Source: Njordibacter sp905182035 (GTDB lineage Bacteria > Pseudomonadota > Gammaproteobacteria > Pseudomonadales > Balneatricaceae). Taken from it: 64,000 nt of DNA. The DNA lies in the NCBI RefSeq assembly GCF_047730075.1, contig NZ_CP159831.1:1922001-1986000 (forward strand), in the 5' to 3' direction. A program made the position numbers and the translations under genes. A model generated the notes under the pieces. It was given only the letters and a program-made list of their open reading frames with translations. It was not told the origin of the DNA and made no database searches. Shown in pieces: positions 35,055 to 44,080 of the stretch (position 1 is the first letter of the stretch; each line of letters opens with the position of its first letter).

Positions 35055-35423
35055 TTAATGGTTGCGGCAAGGCGTAGATTCGCCACGCCGCAATTTTAGA
35101 TTTTGTGCTTCTATTTGAGCATCCTCTGGGTTTGAAAACACTTTATCCTCAAACAAAATAACGGGTTTAGCTCGGTCTGCATTTAACTGCCCAACACACC
35201 ATTGCTCACCTGCCTCAGTGCAGACAACAACATAGGCCCCCGCTATGGGTCCGTAGCGTCGGTTGTTAAGGGTGAATAAACACTTGGACAGGTCATCGAC
35301 CTTATCTTCATCTAAACTATTGATTAGTTGTTTTTCCAGTGCATTGGGCTCAATATTACTGGTGCCCAACATTGCTTTACCCACTGGAGGTTCAATCATA
35401 TTGTTTGAATCTGACATATTCAT
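35055..35423 (-). CDS. Second small-subunit-like protein beside the dimethylformamidase large subunit
   Basis: 122 residues from the ATG at 35423 with TAGGAG eight bases upstream. The middle 'YGPIAGAYVVVCTEAGEQWC' and 'VFSNPEDAQIEAQNLKLR' repeat the layout of the neighbouring small subunit ('AGKYVTVCVRMFAEYKIG', 'VFSSEEACEHAIFLMRIN'): strand, 'VVC/TVC' core, then an acidic 'VFS-x-E-x-A' helix. I infer a diverged paralogue, giving a large subunit with two different small partners. It sits between large and small subunit genes with 22- and 31-base gaps. It could instead be an unrelated regulatory protein. Confidence 0.5.
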   Translation of the reverse strand: MNMSDSNNMIEPPVGKAMLGTSNIEPNALEKQLINSLDEDKVDDLSKCLFTLNNRRYGPIAGAYVVVCTEAGEQWCVGQLNADRAKPVILFEDKVFSNPEDAQIEAQNLKLRRGESTPCRNH

Positions 35424-35445
35424 AAGCTTTCTCCTACTATTTGAT

Positions 35446-37803
35446 CTAAGGCAACTCTTCATCTTTCAAAAATCCACGAATCGCATTTTCCGTAATTTTT
35501 GAAACATTATTGTTATAGTTATTGTGGGACAAACTGCCACACCAAGATAATGATCCTGGAGCAAACAAGGCACCATTATTGGGTGTTTTGTAATAAATCA
35601 TGTCCGCCCTCACCATTGGATTCTCAGTACCACTGCCGTGATATCCTCGAACTGAGAAATGAATTTCTTCATTAACTTGGAGCATCAAGTTAGTGTGGGC
35701 CTCAGAGTGAGCTAGTAGATAGGCCTCATGGGGCGTACCAAATTCTAGGTCATAGCGATCCAACTCCAGACCTGCGGCTCCACCACCCACTAGCCCAAAG
35801 TCACCTATACGTTCACCATTGCCAACCCCATCCATTATCCAGGCTGTTTCAGGCCTCTCACTGTCTTTGTCACGAACATAGTAAGAAGACACATCAAATC
35901 CGTAAGCTGTAAAGGTTAAACCACATAATTTACTTGGGATACGGCCTCTGGCACGCCACATGCCGCCATACTTTCCATCGAAGGCATTGTTATACTCCCC
36001 AGGATTGGCTGTCCATGCTCGGGTCCCAGCTTCACCCTTACGAACTTCGATAATATTACTATTATCTGGATGATATTCACTACACCAGTAAAAGCCATTG
36101 GCACCGAGGTACAGCCAGCGACCTCCATCTTGCTGATATTGTTCATAGGCTGCGAACATTTTTTCCGAGGTGTATTCAGGGTGGCTCCCGGTCAGCACAG
36201 TCTGATACTTATTGAGTAAACCTACGCCTTCTCGATGCAAGTCTTCATCTGTATGAATATCAAAATCAAAGTTCTTTTCTTCTAGCCAATCGACCAAATG
36301 AAGGTCTCCATTGAGCTGCCACAATGAAGGCGATAACCAATGCCGGTATTTAGGCCGCATGTTCAAAATCGGTCGTAATCGAGATGAATAGGCTACACCA
36401 CTGCCATCTGAATGCAGTGAATATGTGGAGAGACCATACTCACGGTGCTCGTTTAGATACAAATCTGAGGCAGTCATTACAGGCACTTTTCCGGCTAATA
36501 GTTCGGCCACCACACAGTTGGTTGCTAAGTTATCGTTGGAGTAAGCCATATAGCTATTAGTAGGCAAAATAAATGCCAATTTAGACGTCGTCTTGCCTTT
36601 GGGTGGCCGCACAACAAAGGGCACGTAGTCCTCTGTCTCTGGGGAATCAACACCCCCAATCCGCAAACGAGCTGCATAAATGCCACTCTTTAGGTTATCC
36701 GGTACGGTGTAGGTAAAATCAACATCCCAACGGGCATCATCAATGTCGTCATCATGGAAGTGAATGGCTCCATATTCTTCAGGCTTATGATGATAAACAA
36801 TCTCGTCTCCCGTCCAGTTGAAACCAGTCATGCCTCTACAAGGCATATTAATAATATGACCATTCAGACGCGAGGTAGAGACATCTATTATGTAAGTGGA
36901 AGCAATGTTATTGGTAATGTTAGCATGAAAGTCCCACGCACCAACGACATAGTGTCTTAGCTCTGCTGCACAGGTTTGGAAACCCCGCGCCAAGGATTCA
37001 ATCTCGGCTTTTGACAAGGCTTTGCTGCATAGTCTAGGGCGATCAATTTTGCCATTATATAAGTTAGCTTGCTCAGGTAAGTCAACTGGTGAGGTTGCTT
37101 CTTTGAAGTGTGCACCAAAAATACTGCGTCCACAGCGTTCTATAAGGGTACTTGCTCCCATAAGTAAAGGAGCATCGTTAATTGCTGGGCGCACGCTACT
37201 ATTAGACTCAACCGTAGCGGTTGTATCTTCTGACGGATTCAATATTGCTTGACCTAAGCCACCATTAGTTGCGGTGACCACAGGTTCTTGGTACAAGGTC
37301 ACACGACCGGTACGTGCATCATAGCTTAAAGCTGCTAAATACCAGACCTTACGCAAAAGGACTTTGTCACTTGACAGGCGAGTCACCATGCCACTGCCAT
37401 CGCCTATTTCTGCAGCCAGACAACCCGCTTCATTAATAAATAAACCATAACCACTGCCAGTGGTTTCAACCCACTTAGTTATGATACCTTGGCGGCCTTT
37501 ATCTGGGGTGGTCGGAAATATATAGCACTGTACAGTAAAGCTTTCTACATTCAAACGGTCATCTTGTGGCACGACAATGTATGATCCTCCATGAATGCGC
37601 TGATTTCTGCCTGTATAGCTTTTATTACATAAAGCACCAATTTCTTCTTCCTTGTAACCCGGACCTTCTGGATTAGTGTCGCCATGAATTAGGCGAACAA
37701 TTTGAGAGTCATACACCTCATCATATTCAGAATTAATGTAAAACTTGATGTCGTCACCTGGGCAGATAGAGTATTTGTCGCTATAACCAGTAATTTTTAA
37801 CAT
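35446..37803 (-). CDS. dmfA2: N,N-dimethylformamidase-like large (beta) subunit
   Basis: 785 residues, close to the ~760 of known enzymes, with GAGG before the ATG. Residues ~1-60 and 340-400 are beta-rich, residues ~85-270 form a laminin-G/concanavalin-like jelly roll ('LNVESFTVQCYIFPTT', 'NLYNGKIDRPRLCSKAL'), and 400-785 is the catalytic domain. The known Paracoccus enzyme binds a single iron through two Tyr and one Glu. Tyr421, Tyr461 and Glu543 ('TGSHPEYTSE') here have nearly the same spacing. The reaction would be amide hydrolysis to formate plus an amine in the cytoplasm (no signal peptide). The physiological substrate may be another N-methylated amide. Confidence 0.8.
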   Translation of the reverse strand: MLKITGYSDKYSICPGDDIKFYINSEYDEVYDSQIVRLIHGDTNPEGPGYKEEEIGALCNKSYTGRNQRIHGGSYIVVPQDDRLNVESFTVQCYIFPTTPDKGRQGIITKWVETTGSGYGLFINEAGCLAAEIGDGSGMVTRLSSDKVLLRKVWYLAALSYDARTGRVTLYQEPVVTATNGGLGQAILNPSEDTTATVESNSSVRPAINDAPLLMGASTLIERCGRSIFGAHFKEATSPVDLPEQANLYNGKIDRPRLCSKALSKAEIESLARGFQTCAAELRHYVVGAWDFHANITNNIASTYIIDVSTSRLNGHIINMPCRGMTGFNWTGDEIVYHHKPEEYGAIHFHDDDIDDARWDVDFTYTVPDNLKSGIYAARLRIGGVDSPETEDYVPFVVRPPKGKTTSKLAFILPTNSYMAYSNDNLATNCVVAELLAGKVPVMTASDLYLNEHREYGLSTYSLHSDGSGVAYSSRLRPILNMRPKYRHWLSPSLWQLNGDLHLVDWLEEKNFDFDIHTDEDLHREGVGLLNKYQTVLTGSHPEYTSEKMFAAYEQYQQDGGRWLYLGANGFYWCSEYHPDNSNIIEVRKGEAGTRAWTANPGEYNNAFDGKYGGMWRARGRIPSKLCGLTFTAYGFDVSSYYVRDKDSERPETAWIMDGVGNGERIGDFGLVGGGAAGLELDRYDLEFGTPHEAYLLAHSEAHTNLMLQVNEEIHFSVRGYHGSGTENPMVRADMIYYKTPNNGALFAPGSLSWCGSLSHNNYNNNVSKITENAIRGFLKDEELP

Positions 37804-37852
37804 ATTTTCCTCACGCGTTTTATTTTGATATTAAGTTCAGGAGTTAACTAAA

Positions 37853-39745
37853 TTATGTAAGTTCAAGTGAATCAGGTGTCTCCATATCTGTGTGGCTAGA
37901 GAGCCTTAACTTATTCGCTAAAAACCAAATCATACCTACCCCTAGGGCCCACCAAATAACTTGCCACGCCCACAATGAAGGCATTCCAAATGTCCAATTC
38001 TCAAACCCTGCATCTGGCGCGCCAAAAGCGAAGTTACCCAACACAGAGCCTGGACCCACCGCAAAAAATAGCCACGCTATAATAAATACACCGGCTAAGG
38101 GCTTTTCCCATCGATCGTTTCCTAGGGGTGCATCTTGACTGATTAAATAATTGTGGAACTTTTGGCGATGATCTTTTTGGGTATCTTCACTGCTAAGCAA
38201 TGAAACAAGTAAACATGTACTAATGTTAAAGAATAATCCCCATGCTCCAGAGTGAATAGTCCATGGCCAAGCACCCCATGGCAAGGAACCCACCGCTAAC
38301 TTTTGGCCCAATGGCTCTGTCAAGACGACTGCAATTAACCCCAGAACTAAACCACTAATAACCGCCTGTCTATTCCATCGAGGCAACCAGGTTGCGGCTA
38401 ATAATGCGGGCCATAGTTGCAAGCTTGCCGCTAAGGCCAAACTGCTAAACACAAGCACAGCTTCCATAGACCAAGATGCCAATAACATGGCTGCTAAAAA
38501 CACAATTAGGGTCGCTATTCGAGCGACTTTTATTTGTTGTTTATCTGTTGCCTTTGGGTTTAGTTTTGCCAGATAGATGTCTCGGCTTAATATATTACCT
38601 GTAGTGGATAAAAAGCCTGCCCCTGTGGCCTGCAATGCAGCTACTAAGCAGACCGTTAATAGGCCAGCTAGCCAAGGCATTTGCTCGGTCGTTAGTAAAA
38701 TTATTTCGGAGATTGTTTGGCTATGATGTAAGTTTTTTGTCGCCTCTAATAAGTGGCCACTAAGCCCAATAATGGTGCCAAAAAATAACAGTAAAAATCC
38801 TATCAAACATGCACTTCCCCACGTTTGGTGAAGTGCAAAACCACGCACAGAATGGCTAGAAAATACCAGCATAGTAAATGCCGGAGAGGCTTGAATGCCT
38901 ATGACAGAAAGAAGAAAAGTAAGTCCCATGATGGCTGTCCATGGCCCCCCAATAGGTACTTCAAAACCTATACCACTGGTCCATTGAATGACACCTGGCA
39001 AGGCTAGATAACCATCGTAATTTCCACCTCCCATACCCGAAGTCGTGCCTAAATAGCTGTGTTCCGTACCAATAAGGTTGGCTAAACCTTGATTTAATAA
39101 ATCAAAACCTCCCATTTGATCAAGAGCCAATAATCCTAATAACACCAAACCAATACATAGCAATACCGTTTGCACAACGGCCACTTTCATTACCGCTTGC
39201 AGGCCTCCCATGACGCTATAAAGAAGCACGATTGCAGTTAAGTACCACATTGCAGTTGTCCGTGAAACCATATCGTCCGTAAGATGGCTCACAAGAGAAC
39301 CTGATGCACCCATTAACATTGCAACAAACGGAATGCCAAAAAGCAGAGCAATAATTACGTTTATGTAACGAATTAGATCGCCACCAAAATAATTACTCAA
39401 TAGTTCGGCACTGGTAAAATATCCAAATTTGCGCCCCAATAACCATTGGCGTTTGAGCAAGAACATGCCACCAACACATGCAACAACCGCATAAAATGAA
39501 GTATTGGCAAATGCCAAACCATCGCGGGACACCAGTGTTGGATAGACGTAAAAAGCCCATCCTCCATACGCTATACCAGTGCTAGCAATAGCGAACACCC
39601 ATGGAGAAAGAGTTCGGTTCGCAAGAAAATAATCTTCTGCAGATCGTGTTCTACGAGCAGATCTCAAGCCCCAAAAGAAGCAGTACGCCCAATAGGTAAA
39701 GAAACAAATAAATATCCAAATAGAATATTCAGACATAGTGCCCAT
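37853..39745 (-). CDS. Sodium:solute symporter (SSS family)
   Basis: 630 residues with about 13-14 membrane segments. Family hallmarks are 'RSAEDYFLANRTLSPWVFAI' near residue 35, 'TGIAYGGWAFYVYP' and 'ATGAGFLSTTGNILSRDIYL' near residue 370, the region that contributes the sodium site. It should import a small solute by sodium symport. SSS members carry proline, betaine, pantothenate, urea and short acids; the substrate here is unknown. It lies between the SPFH gene and the amidase genes, so it probably serves amide or amine uptake. MSEYS at 39736 is an alternative start. Confidence 0.9.
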   Translation of the reverse strand: MGTMSEYSIWIFICFFTYWAYCFFWGLRSARRTRSAEDYFLANRTLSPWVFAIASTGIAYGGWAFYVYPTLVSRDGLAFANTSFYAVVACVGGMFLLKRQWLLGRKFGYFTSAELLSNYFGGDLIRYINVIIALLFGIPFVAMLMGASGSLVSHLTDDMVSRTTAMWYLTAIVLLYSVMGGLQAVMKVAVVQTVLLCIGLVLLGLLALDQMGGFDLLNQGLANLIGTEHSYLGTTSGMGGGNYDGYLALPGVIQWTSGIGFEVPIGGPWTAIMGLTFLLSVIGIQASPAFTMLVFSSHSVRGFALHQTWGSACLIGFLLLFFGTIIGLSGHLLEATKNLHHSQTISEIILLTTEQMPWLAGLLTVCLVAALQATGAGFLSTTGNILSRDIYLAKLNPKATDKQQIKVARIATLIVFLAAMLLASWSMEAVLVFSSLALAASLQLWPALLAATWLPRWNRQAVISGLVLGLIAVVLTEPLGQKLAVGSLPWGAWPWTIHSGAWGLFFNISTCLLVSLLSSEDTQKDHRQKFHNYLISQDAPLGNDRWEKPLAGVFIIAWLFFAVGPGSVLGNFAFGAPDAGFENWTFGMPSLWAWQVIWWALGVGMIWFLANKLRLSSHTDMETPDSLELT

Positions 39746-39792
39746 CCCATTGTTTAGCTACGTGTAAGTTAACCATCTTCGTTACCAGCGCA

Positions 39793-41787
39793 TTAGCTTG
39801 ATTTATCAGAAGCATCTGGCGCCTTGTTGTAATCGCCTAGAATATTTTTGATATTACCGATTTCGCTCGACGACATGCCTATTTCATTAAGCAAATTATC
39901 GACAAATGGTACTTGTGCACGATACCTTAGGGCCGAATTCACGACAGAGTCAGACAAGTTTCCACCCGTACCATTACCACCCGAGCCGCCAGAACCAGCA
40001 TTGAAGTCACCTTGGCCACCACCAATACCAGGCAAGCCATTGACTTCATATATTTTAATGCCATCAATGTTTTCCATGGGTCTAACAGCTTCACGAATAA
40101 TAGACTCCAGATTTTCTGCTATACGCATTTTCAGATCACTCTGACGACTAGCGTCACTGCGTTGATTTTCAGCGTCATTAAGGAGTAACTTACCCGCAGC
40201 ATCGACTTCATAGCGCAATTGAGTTGCCAAGGATGTGAATTTTTCTGCCTGCTCGCGTTCTTGGGAGGCTTCTTTTTCTGCTTTAGCGACGGTAGTAATT
40301 TGAATAGCTTCACTCTCCCCTTCTTGTTCTGCTCGGATAAGGTGTAACGTTTTTTTACGTTGGGCAATTTCAATTTCGCGCGCTGACCCTACTTGCTCTG
40401 ATGCCATTTCTGTTTGTGCTCTGGCTTGCTCTTTAAGTTCATTAGCTTTTAACACCAGCACCAATTTTTCGGTGACTACTAGATCTCGATCATGCTCTTC
40501 TATCTGCAAAGTTTTGCGCTTTTCAATTTCTCTAGTCTGAGTCTTCTCCTCATTTTCAATGCGGCTAGTCTCTATACTTCGTTGTTGCTCAATTTTAAGT
40601 TTTTTGACACTCTCTTGAGCTTTAAGCTGCGCTTGTTCTGATTCGCGGTAACGTTCAGACTCCTCCTTCATAACGTCAGCTTTCTGCTGCGCTCGACGTT
40701 TAGCAATTTGTTCTTCTTGATCCAAACGAGCAAATTCATTTTCTCGATCTATTTCTAAACTACGGATATCCGTTTCCAAGTTCTTTTGTTTAATTTCAAT
40801 TTCTGTTTGACGTTCAATCTCATTACGTAGTTTCTTGCGTTCTTCCACCTGCAAGGTCAACTCATGCTCTCGTAATGAACGCTCTACTTCGATAGTATCT
40901 TGTTGAGAAATACGCGCTTTTTCTATTTCTTCGTGGGATTTAATACGTGAGGCTTCTGCTAATTGTTCCTGCACAGCCTGTTCTGTAGCAATTTCCGTTT
41001 GTTCTTTCGATTTTTGTTTAGCAATTTCGCGTTCCTGTTTTAATCGAGAAAACTCACGCTGCTTATCAATCTCGAGAGCCTTTTGTTCCGTTTCCAAATT
41101 TTTACTACGGATCTTAATGGTGGTGTCTTGCTCAATATCGTTGCGTTTCTTTTTACGAGTTTCTATTTGCTCTGTTAACTGAGTTAGACCTTCAGCATCA
41201 AAAACGTTAGAGGGGTTAAAAACATCTAAACTGGCTTGATCAAGACTTGTTAGCGACACAGCTTCAAGCACCAAACCTGTTTCGCTTAAGGACTCAGCCA
41301 CTAATATTTTCACTGATTTAATATAGTCGCCCCGATTTTCTTGCATTTCTTCCATGGTCATCTTCGCTGCAACAATACCCAGCGCGTCCACAAATCGCCC
41401 TTGAACGAGTTCTCTTAGGCTATCTGGCTCAAGAGTTCTTTGACCCAAGGAGCCTGCGGCTATAGACACAGAAGCAGGGGTGGGGCTGACACGCACATAA
41501 AACTCCGCAACTATTTCAACTCGCATTCGATTTTGTGTAATAAAGGATTTGTCACCACCTCGTTTCACCTCTATGCGTAGAGTCCGCATACCCACTGTAG
41601 TGATGTTGTGAATAATAGGTAATACAAAAGCACCCCCATTAAGTACTACTTTCTCGCCTCCAAGGCCAGTCCTCACAAAAGACACTTCTTTTGACGAGCG
41701 TCGGTAAAGCCAATGCAACAGATAAACTGCAATGGCGATTGCTAATGCTGTGAGTATGATAACTGCAATAATGTCTGCACCGGTCAT
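39793..41787 (-). CDS. Flotillin-like SPFH protein (YqiK type) with duplicated coiled coil
   Basis: 664 residues. A membrane anchor (residues 5-27) precedes an SPFH/band 7 domain (~35-200, 'VVLNGGAFVLPIIHNITTVG'). Then comes a long charged coiled coil (~205-560), a Gly-rich stretch (~590-615) and a C-terminal helix. Residues 211-265 and 317-371 are an internal duplication at a 106-residue offset (RKKKRNDIEQ / RKKLRNEIER, KNLETEQKALEIDKQREFSR / KNLETDIRSLEIDRENEFAR). Flotillins form oligomeric membrane scaffolds. Position between the rhodopsin and symporter genes suggests it organises these membrane proteins; this is inference. Confidence 0.9.
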   Translation of the reverse strand: MTGADIIAVIILTALAIAIAVYLLHWLYRRSSKEVSFVRTGLGGEKVVLNGGAFVLPIIHNITTVGMRTLRIEVKRGGDKSFITQNRMRVEIVAEFYVRVSPTPASVSIAAGSLGQRTLEPDSLRELVQGRFVDALGIVAAKMTMEEMQENRGDYIKSVKILVAESLSETGLVLEAVSLTSLDQASLDVFNPSNVFDAEGLTQLTEQIETRKKKRNDIEQDTTIKIRSKNLETEQKALEIDKQREFSRLKQEREIAKQKSKEQTEIATEQAVQEQLAEASRIKSHEEIEKARISQQDTIEVERSLREHELTLQVEERKKLRNEIERQTEIEIKQKNLETDIRSLEIDRENEFARLDQEEQIAKRRAQQKADVMKEESERYRESEQAQLKAQESVKKLKIEQQRSIETSRIENEEKTQTREIEKRKTLQIEEHDRDLVVTEKLVLVLKANELKEQARAQTEMASEQVGSAREIEIAQRKKTLHLIRAEQEGESEAIQITTVAKAEKEASQEREQAEKFTSLATQLRYEVDAAGKLLLNDAENQRSDASRQSDLKMRIAENLESIIREAVRPMENIDGIKIYEVNGLPGIGGGQGDFNAGSGGSGGNGTGGNLSDSVVNSALRYRAQVPFVDNLLNEIGMSSSEIGNIKNILGDYNKAPDASDKSS

Positions 41788-41817
41788 TTTTTATTCTCCT
41801 TATTCTGCTAGAAATAG

Positions 41818-42531
41818 TTAAAGTTTGTTCGAATTCGGACTTTTTTGTTCGGCACCAACTGCGGCTAAATAGACAACAAATCCAAAAATTATTTTGTTAA
41901 GAAAATCACTTAAGTTGTAGATAATATTTAGGCTGTTCACATCTACACCACCACCTAGATGTTCGATAAAGTATCCCAGTGGGTAGATAGCCCAGCCGAT
42001 AGTGACAATAAGACGCAGCCCATTAAATGCAAAATGCACGGCTTGATCGTCACATGCTGCGTTAGCTTTACCAGCCTCACCCATATAGAGTTCACCCAAA
42101 ATATACAGCCAACCCACAATGCCAATAATAAATCCTAAGGCCTCGCTCATATATCCAGCCGCACCTAAGAATTCTCCAACCACCATGACCAAAGAGCCAA
42201 TGAGTAGACGCCAAAAAAGAGCGGGAGAGACTTTTGTAGTCGCGCTAAGGATCAAATAAAACAACACTAGTTGGATACTATGAGTAAGCACCCAATCTAC
42301 GTAGCGCAAAATGATGGGTGCGGTTCCCGTGTTGACCCACATGGTCTTTGCATAGTGATAGAAAACTGCAGAAATAAGCATCATTACTCCTACTAGGGCA
42401 ATACTTGGCTGCCAATGACGTTGCATACGATTTTTTTCTAAAAAGAAAAATCCCGCTGCGCCTATCATCGCCATAGATAGAAGCCAAAAGGTGCCCCCTA
42501 CAACGTCTGTCGGTAATAGCATGTTATTCAT
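41818..42531 (-). CDS. Microbial (type 1) rhodopsin, proteorhodopsin-related, with atypical D-T-L motif
   Basis: 237 residues, seven membrane segments, no signal peptide. It aligns with proteorhodopsin from memory: His59 (H75), Arg76 (R94), counterion Asp79 (D97), Thr83 (T101), Asp209 (D227) and retinal Lys213 (K231) are kept in 'LRYVDWVLT' and 'IIYNLSDFLNKIIFG'; 'GWAIYPLGY' is identical in type. The proton-donor Glu108 is Leu90 and the tuning site 105 is Gln87 (blue-type). Helix C has 'THSIQ' where proteorhodopsin has 'TVPLL'. It should bind retinal; pump activity is doubtful and a slow or sensory photocycle is possible. No retinal-synthesis gene is in the window. Confidence 0.93.
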   Translation of the reverse strand: MNNMLLPTDVVGGTFWLLSMAMIGAAGFFFLEKNRMQRHWQPSIALVGVMMLISAVFYHYAKTMWVNTGTAPIILRYVDWVLTHSIQLVLFYLILSATTKVSPALFWRLLIGSLVMVVGEFLGAAGYMSEALGFIIGIVGWLYILGELYMGEAGKANAACDDQAVHFAFNGLRLIVTIGWAIYPLGYFIEHLGGGVDVNSLNIIYNLSDFLNKIIFGFVVYLAAVGAEQKSPNSNKL

Positions 42532-42619
42532 TGAAACCCTCTACATTTAGTCATTATTATTAGTTGTTGTTACCAGTTTAGTTAATCAAACTGATCAGCC
42601 TTTACAAAGTAAGTCTTAA

Positions 42620-44050
42620 TCATATTTGAGTTCGAATGTGTGGCGACCTCGCATAAAGAGCAACCATAGGCAAAATCAACAAACCAAAAACAAACTGTTG
42701 ACCTTCATAACTCAAGCCTATGCCCACCAAAAAAGAAGTTAGCACCTGCAACACCAAGACCCCAATCACCGTAAATCCATAACCACCCCAGCCACCCAAT
42801 AAAGAAGTTCCACCCACGACGACTGCTGCCAAAGTCATAAATAAATATTGATCACCCACCCCAATAAATCCACCACCACTCCAACCCAATAGTAATGATC
42901 CAGTGAGGGCAGAAAACAGACCACTTATGGCATAAACACCAATCCAGTAAGCCCGTTCTGAAATCAATAACCTGGCAGAAGCAGTTCTCCCGCCACCTAA
43001 AGCATAAAGACTACGACCCCAGATGGTATGACGTAGACCAAGAGTTAATCCAATGGCGAGTAGAATCCAAATGAGAATGACGGGAGGGATTTGTATACCT
43101 GCAATACTGCCATTGGTGGCGGCTATATTTGATAACCATGGAGGCACTACACCAAACACGTTGCCACCAAATGAAGAGCCTATGGTAGTGAGAATTTGTG
43201 TGCCTCCAGAGACTGCAAAACCAACACCAAGAGTAAGTATTAATGCTTGGCCCTGAAGTCGAAAACTAAGCACACCATTAATAAACCCAATAGCTGAGCC
43301 AGCTAATAAGATAGTGATCACACTAATCCAGGGTGGCAGCCCTAGGTTGAGTAAGTACATCAAACCAATATTGGATGAACCTATAACAAATGGAATAGAT
43401 AAATCTAGGCCTCCCAGCAAGGCAACTAAGGTTTGGCCAATACATGCCAACCCCAAAAATGCAGCAAAGAGGAGCATAGATTTTAAATTTAGGGTAGATA
43501 GGAAACCTTCAACAACTAAGGTACCTATGATAAATAGACCAATTAATACGGTGGTGCCCATTAAACCACTCTTATTATTTTTAACATTTTTATTGATCAG
43601 TACTGTTATTGCTAATAGCAACAGTAATATGACAACCGCTAAAATATTGCGCCATTGTAAAAATCCATCGACCGCAAAGGCTACAGCCATAAACAGAACG
43701 ATCATTAAGATAGCTGCAATGAGTAATGACTTGTTATCGTTAATAAGCGAACCAATATAGCTATCGTCTGGTTCTTGGCTAGTTGAGTCACTAGATTTAG
43801 GTGTTTTTAAGTGGGGCTCGCTTTCTTCAGAGTTTAACTCTGCTTTGGTATTAGACGCTGGTTGCCATGTCCAGCGCACGGTAATGTGATGCCAGCCCCA
43901 AAGAATGACGGCAAAGATAGCTATCGAATAAAGCATTACGTGCTGTGTGGGTATATCTTCAATTGAACCCATGACGGCACTGACGGTAGCTACAATAACT
44001 GCCAACAAAAAGCCCAGCCACTTTAATAATATAAACGCTGCTCTATGCAT
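42620..44050 (-). CDS. Ribose-type ABC transporter permease with N-terminal extension
   Basis: 476 residues. The C-terminal ~290 residues are a BPD_transp_2 permease (RbsC type): 'LGLACIGQTLVALLGGLDLS' near residue 190, 'LILTLGVGFAVSGGTQIL', the ATPase contact 'LGGGRTASARLLISE' and 'VVVGGTSLLGGWGGYGFTVI'. About 170 extra residues precede it, with four or five membrane segments and a hydrophilic Ser/Glu/Pro-rich linker (~70-98). RbsC itself is ~320 residues. It pairs with the larger permease encoded just upstream. Confidence 0.88.
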   Translation of the reverse strand: MHRAAFILLKWLGFLLAVIVATVSAVMGSIEDIPTQHVMLYSIAIFAVILWGWHHITVRWTWQPASNTKAELNSEESEPHLKTPKSSDSTSQEPDDSYIGSLINDNKSLLIAAILMIVLFMAVAFAVDGFLQWRNILAVVILLLLLAITVLINKNVKNNKSGLMGTTVLIGLFIIGTLVVEGFLSTLNLKSMLLFAAFLGLACIGQTLVALLGGLDLSIPFVIGSSNIGLMYLLNLGLPPWISVITILLAGSAIGFINGVLSFRLQGQALILTLGVGFAVSGGTQILTTIGSSFGGNVFGVVPPWLSNIAATNGSIAGIQIPPVILIWILLAIGLTLGLRHTIWGRSLYALGGGRTASARLLISERAYWIGVYAISGLFSALTGSLLLGWSGGGFIGVGDQYLFMTLAAVVVGGTSLLGGWGGYGFTVIGVLVLQVLTSFLVGIGLSYEGQQFVFGLLILPMVALYARSPHIRTQI

Positions 44051-44080
44051 GATGATTACTCTCTAACTCTATTAGCCCTA

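Noticed and set aside
35424..35462. Earlier start for the 122-residue small-subunit-like gene
   Set aside because: The upstream codons overlap the end of the large-subunit gene, while a strong ribosome-binding site precedes the ATG at 35423.
39848..40144. Plus-strand open frame rich in Pro over the SPFH gene
   Set aside because: It is the complement of the Gly-rich codons of the SPFH protein and has no ribosome-binding site.
40600..41200. CRISPR-like repetition on the minus strand
   Set aside because: The repeats are codons of a charged coiled coil (Glu, Lys, Gln), not identical direct repeats with spacers.
41818..42531. Rhodopsin as a sodium or chloride pump
   Set aside because: The counterion region is Asp79-Thr83-Leu90; the Asn-Asp-Gln and Asn-Thr-Gln motifs of those pumps are absent.
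43314..43760. 148-residue plus-strand open frame within the permease gene
   Set aside because: It lies entirely antisense to conserved permease sequence and resembles no protein I know.
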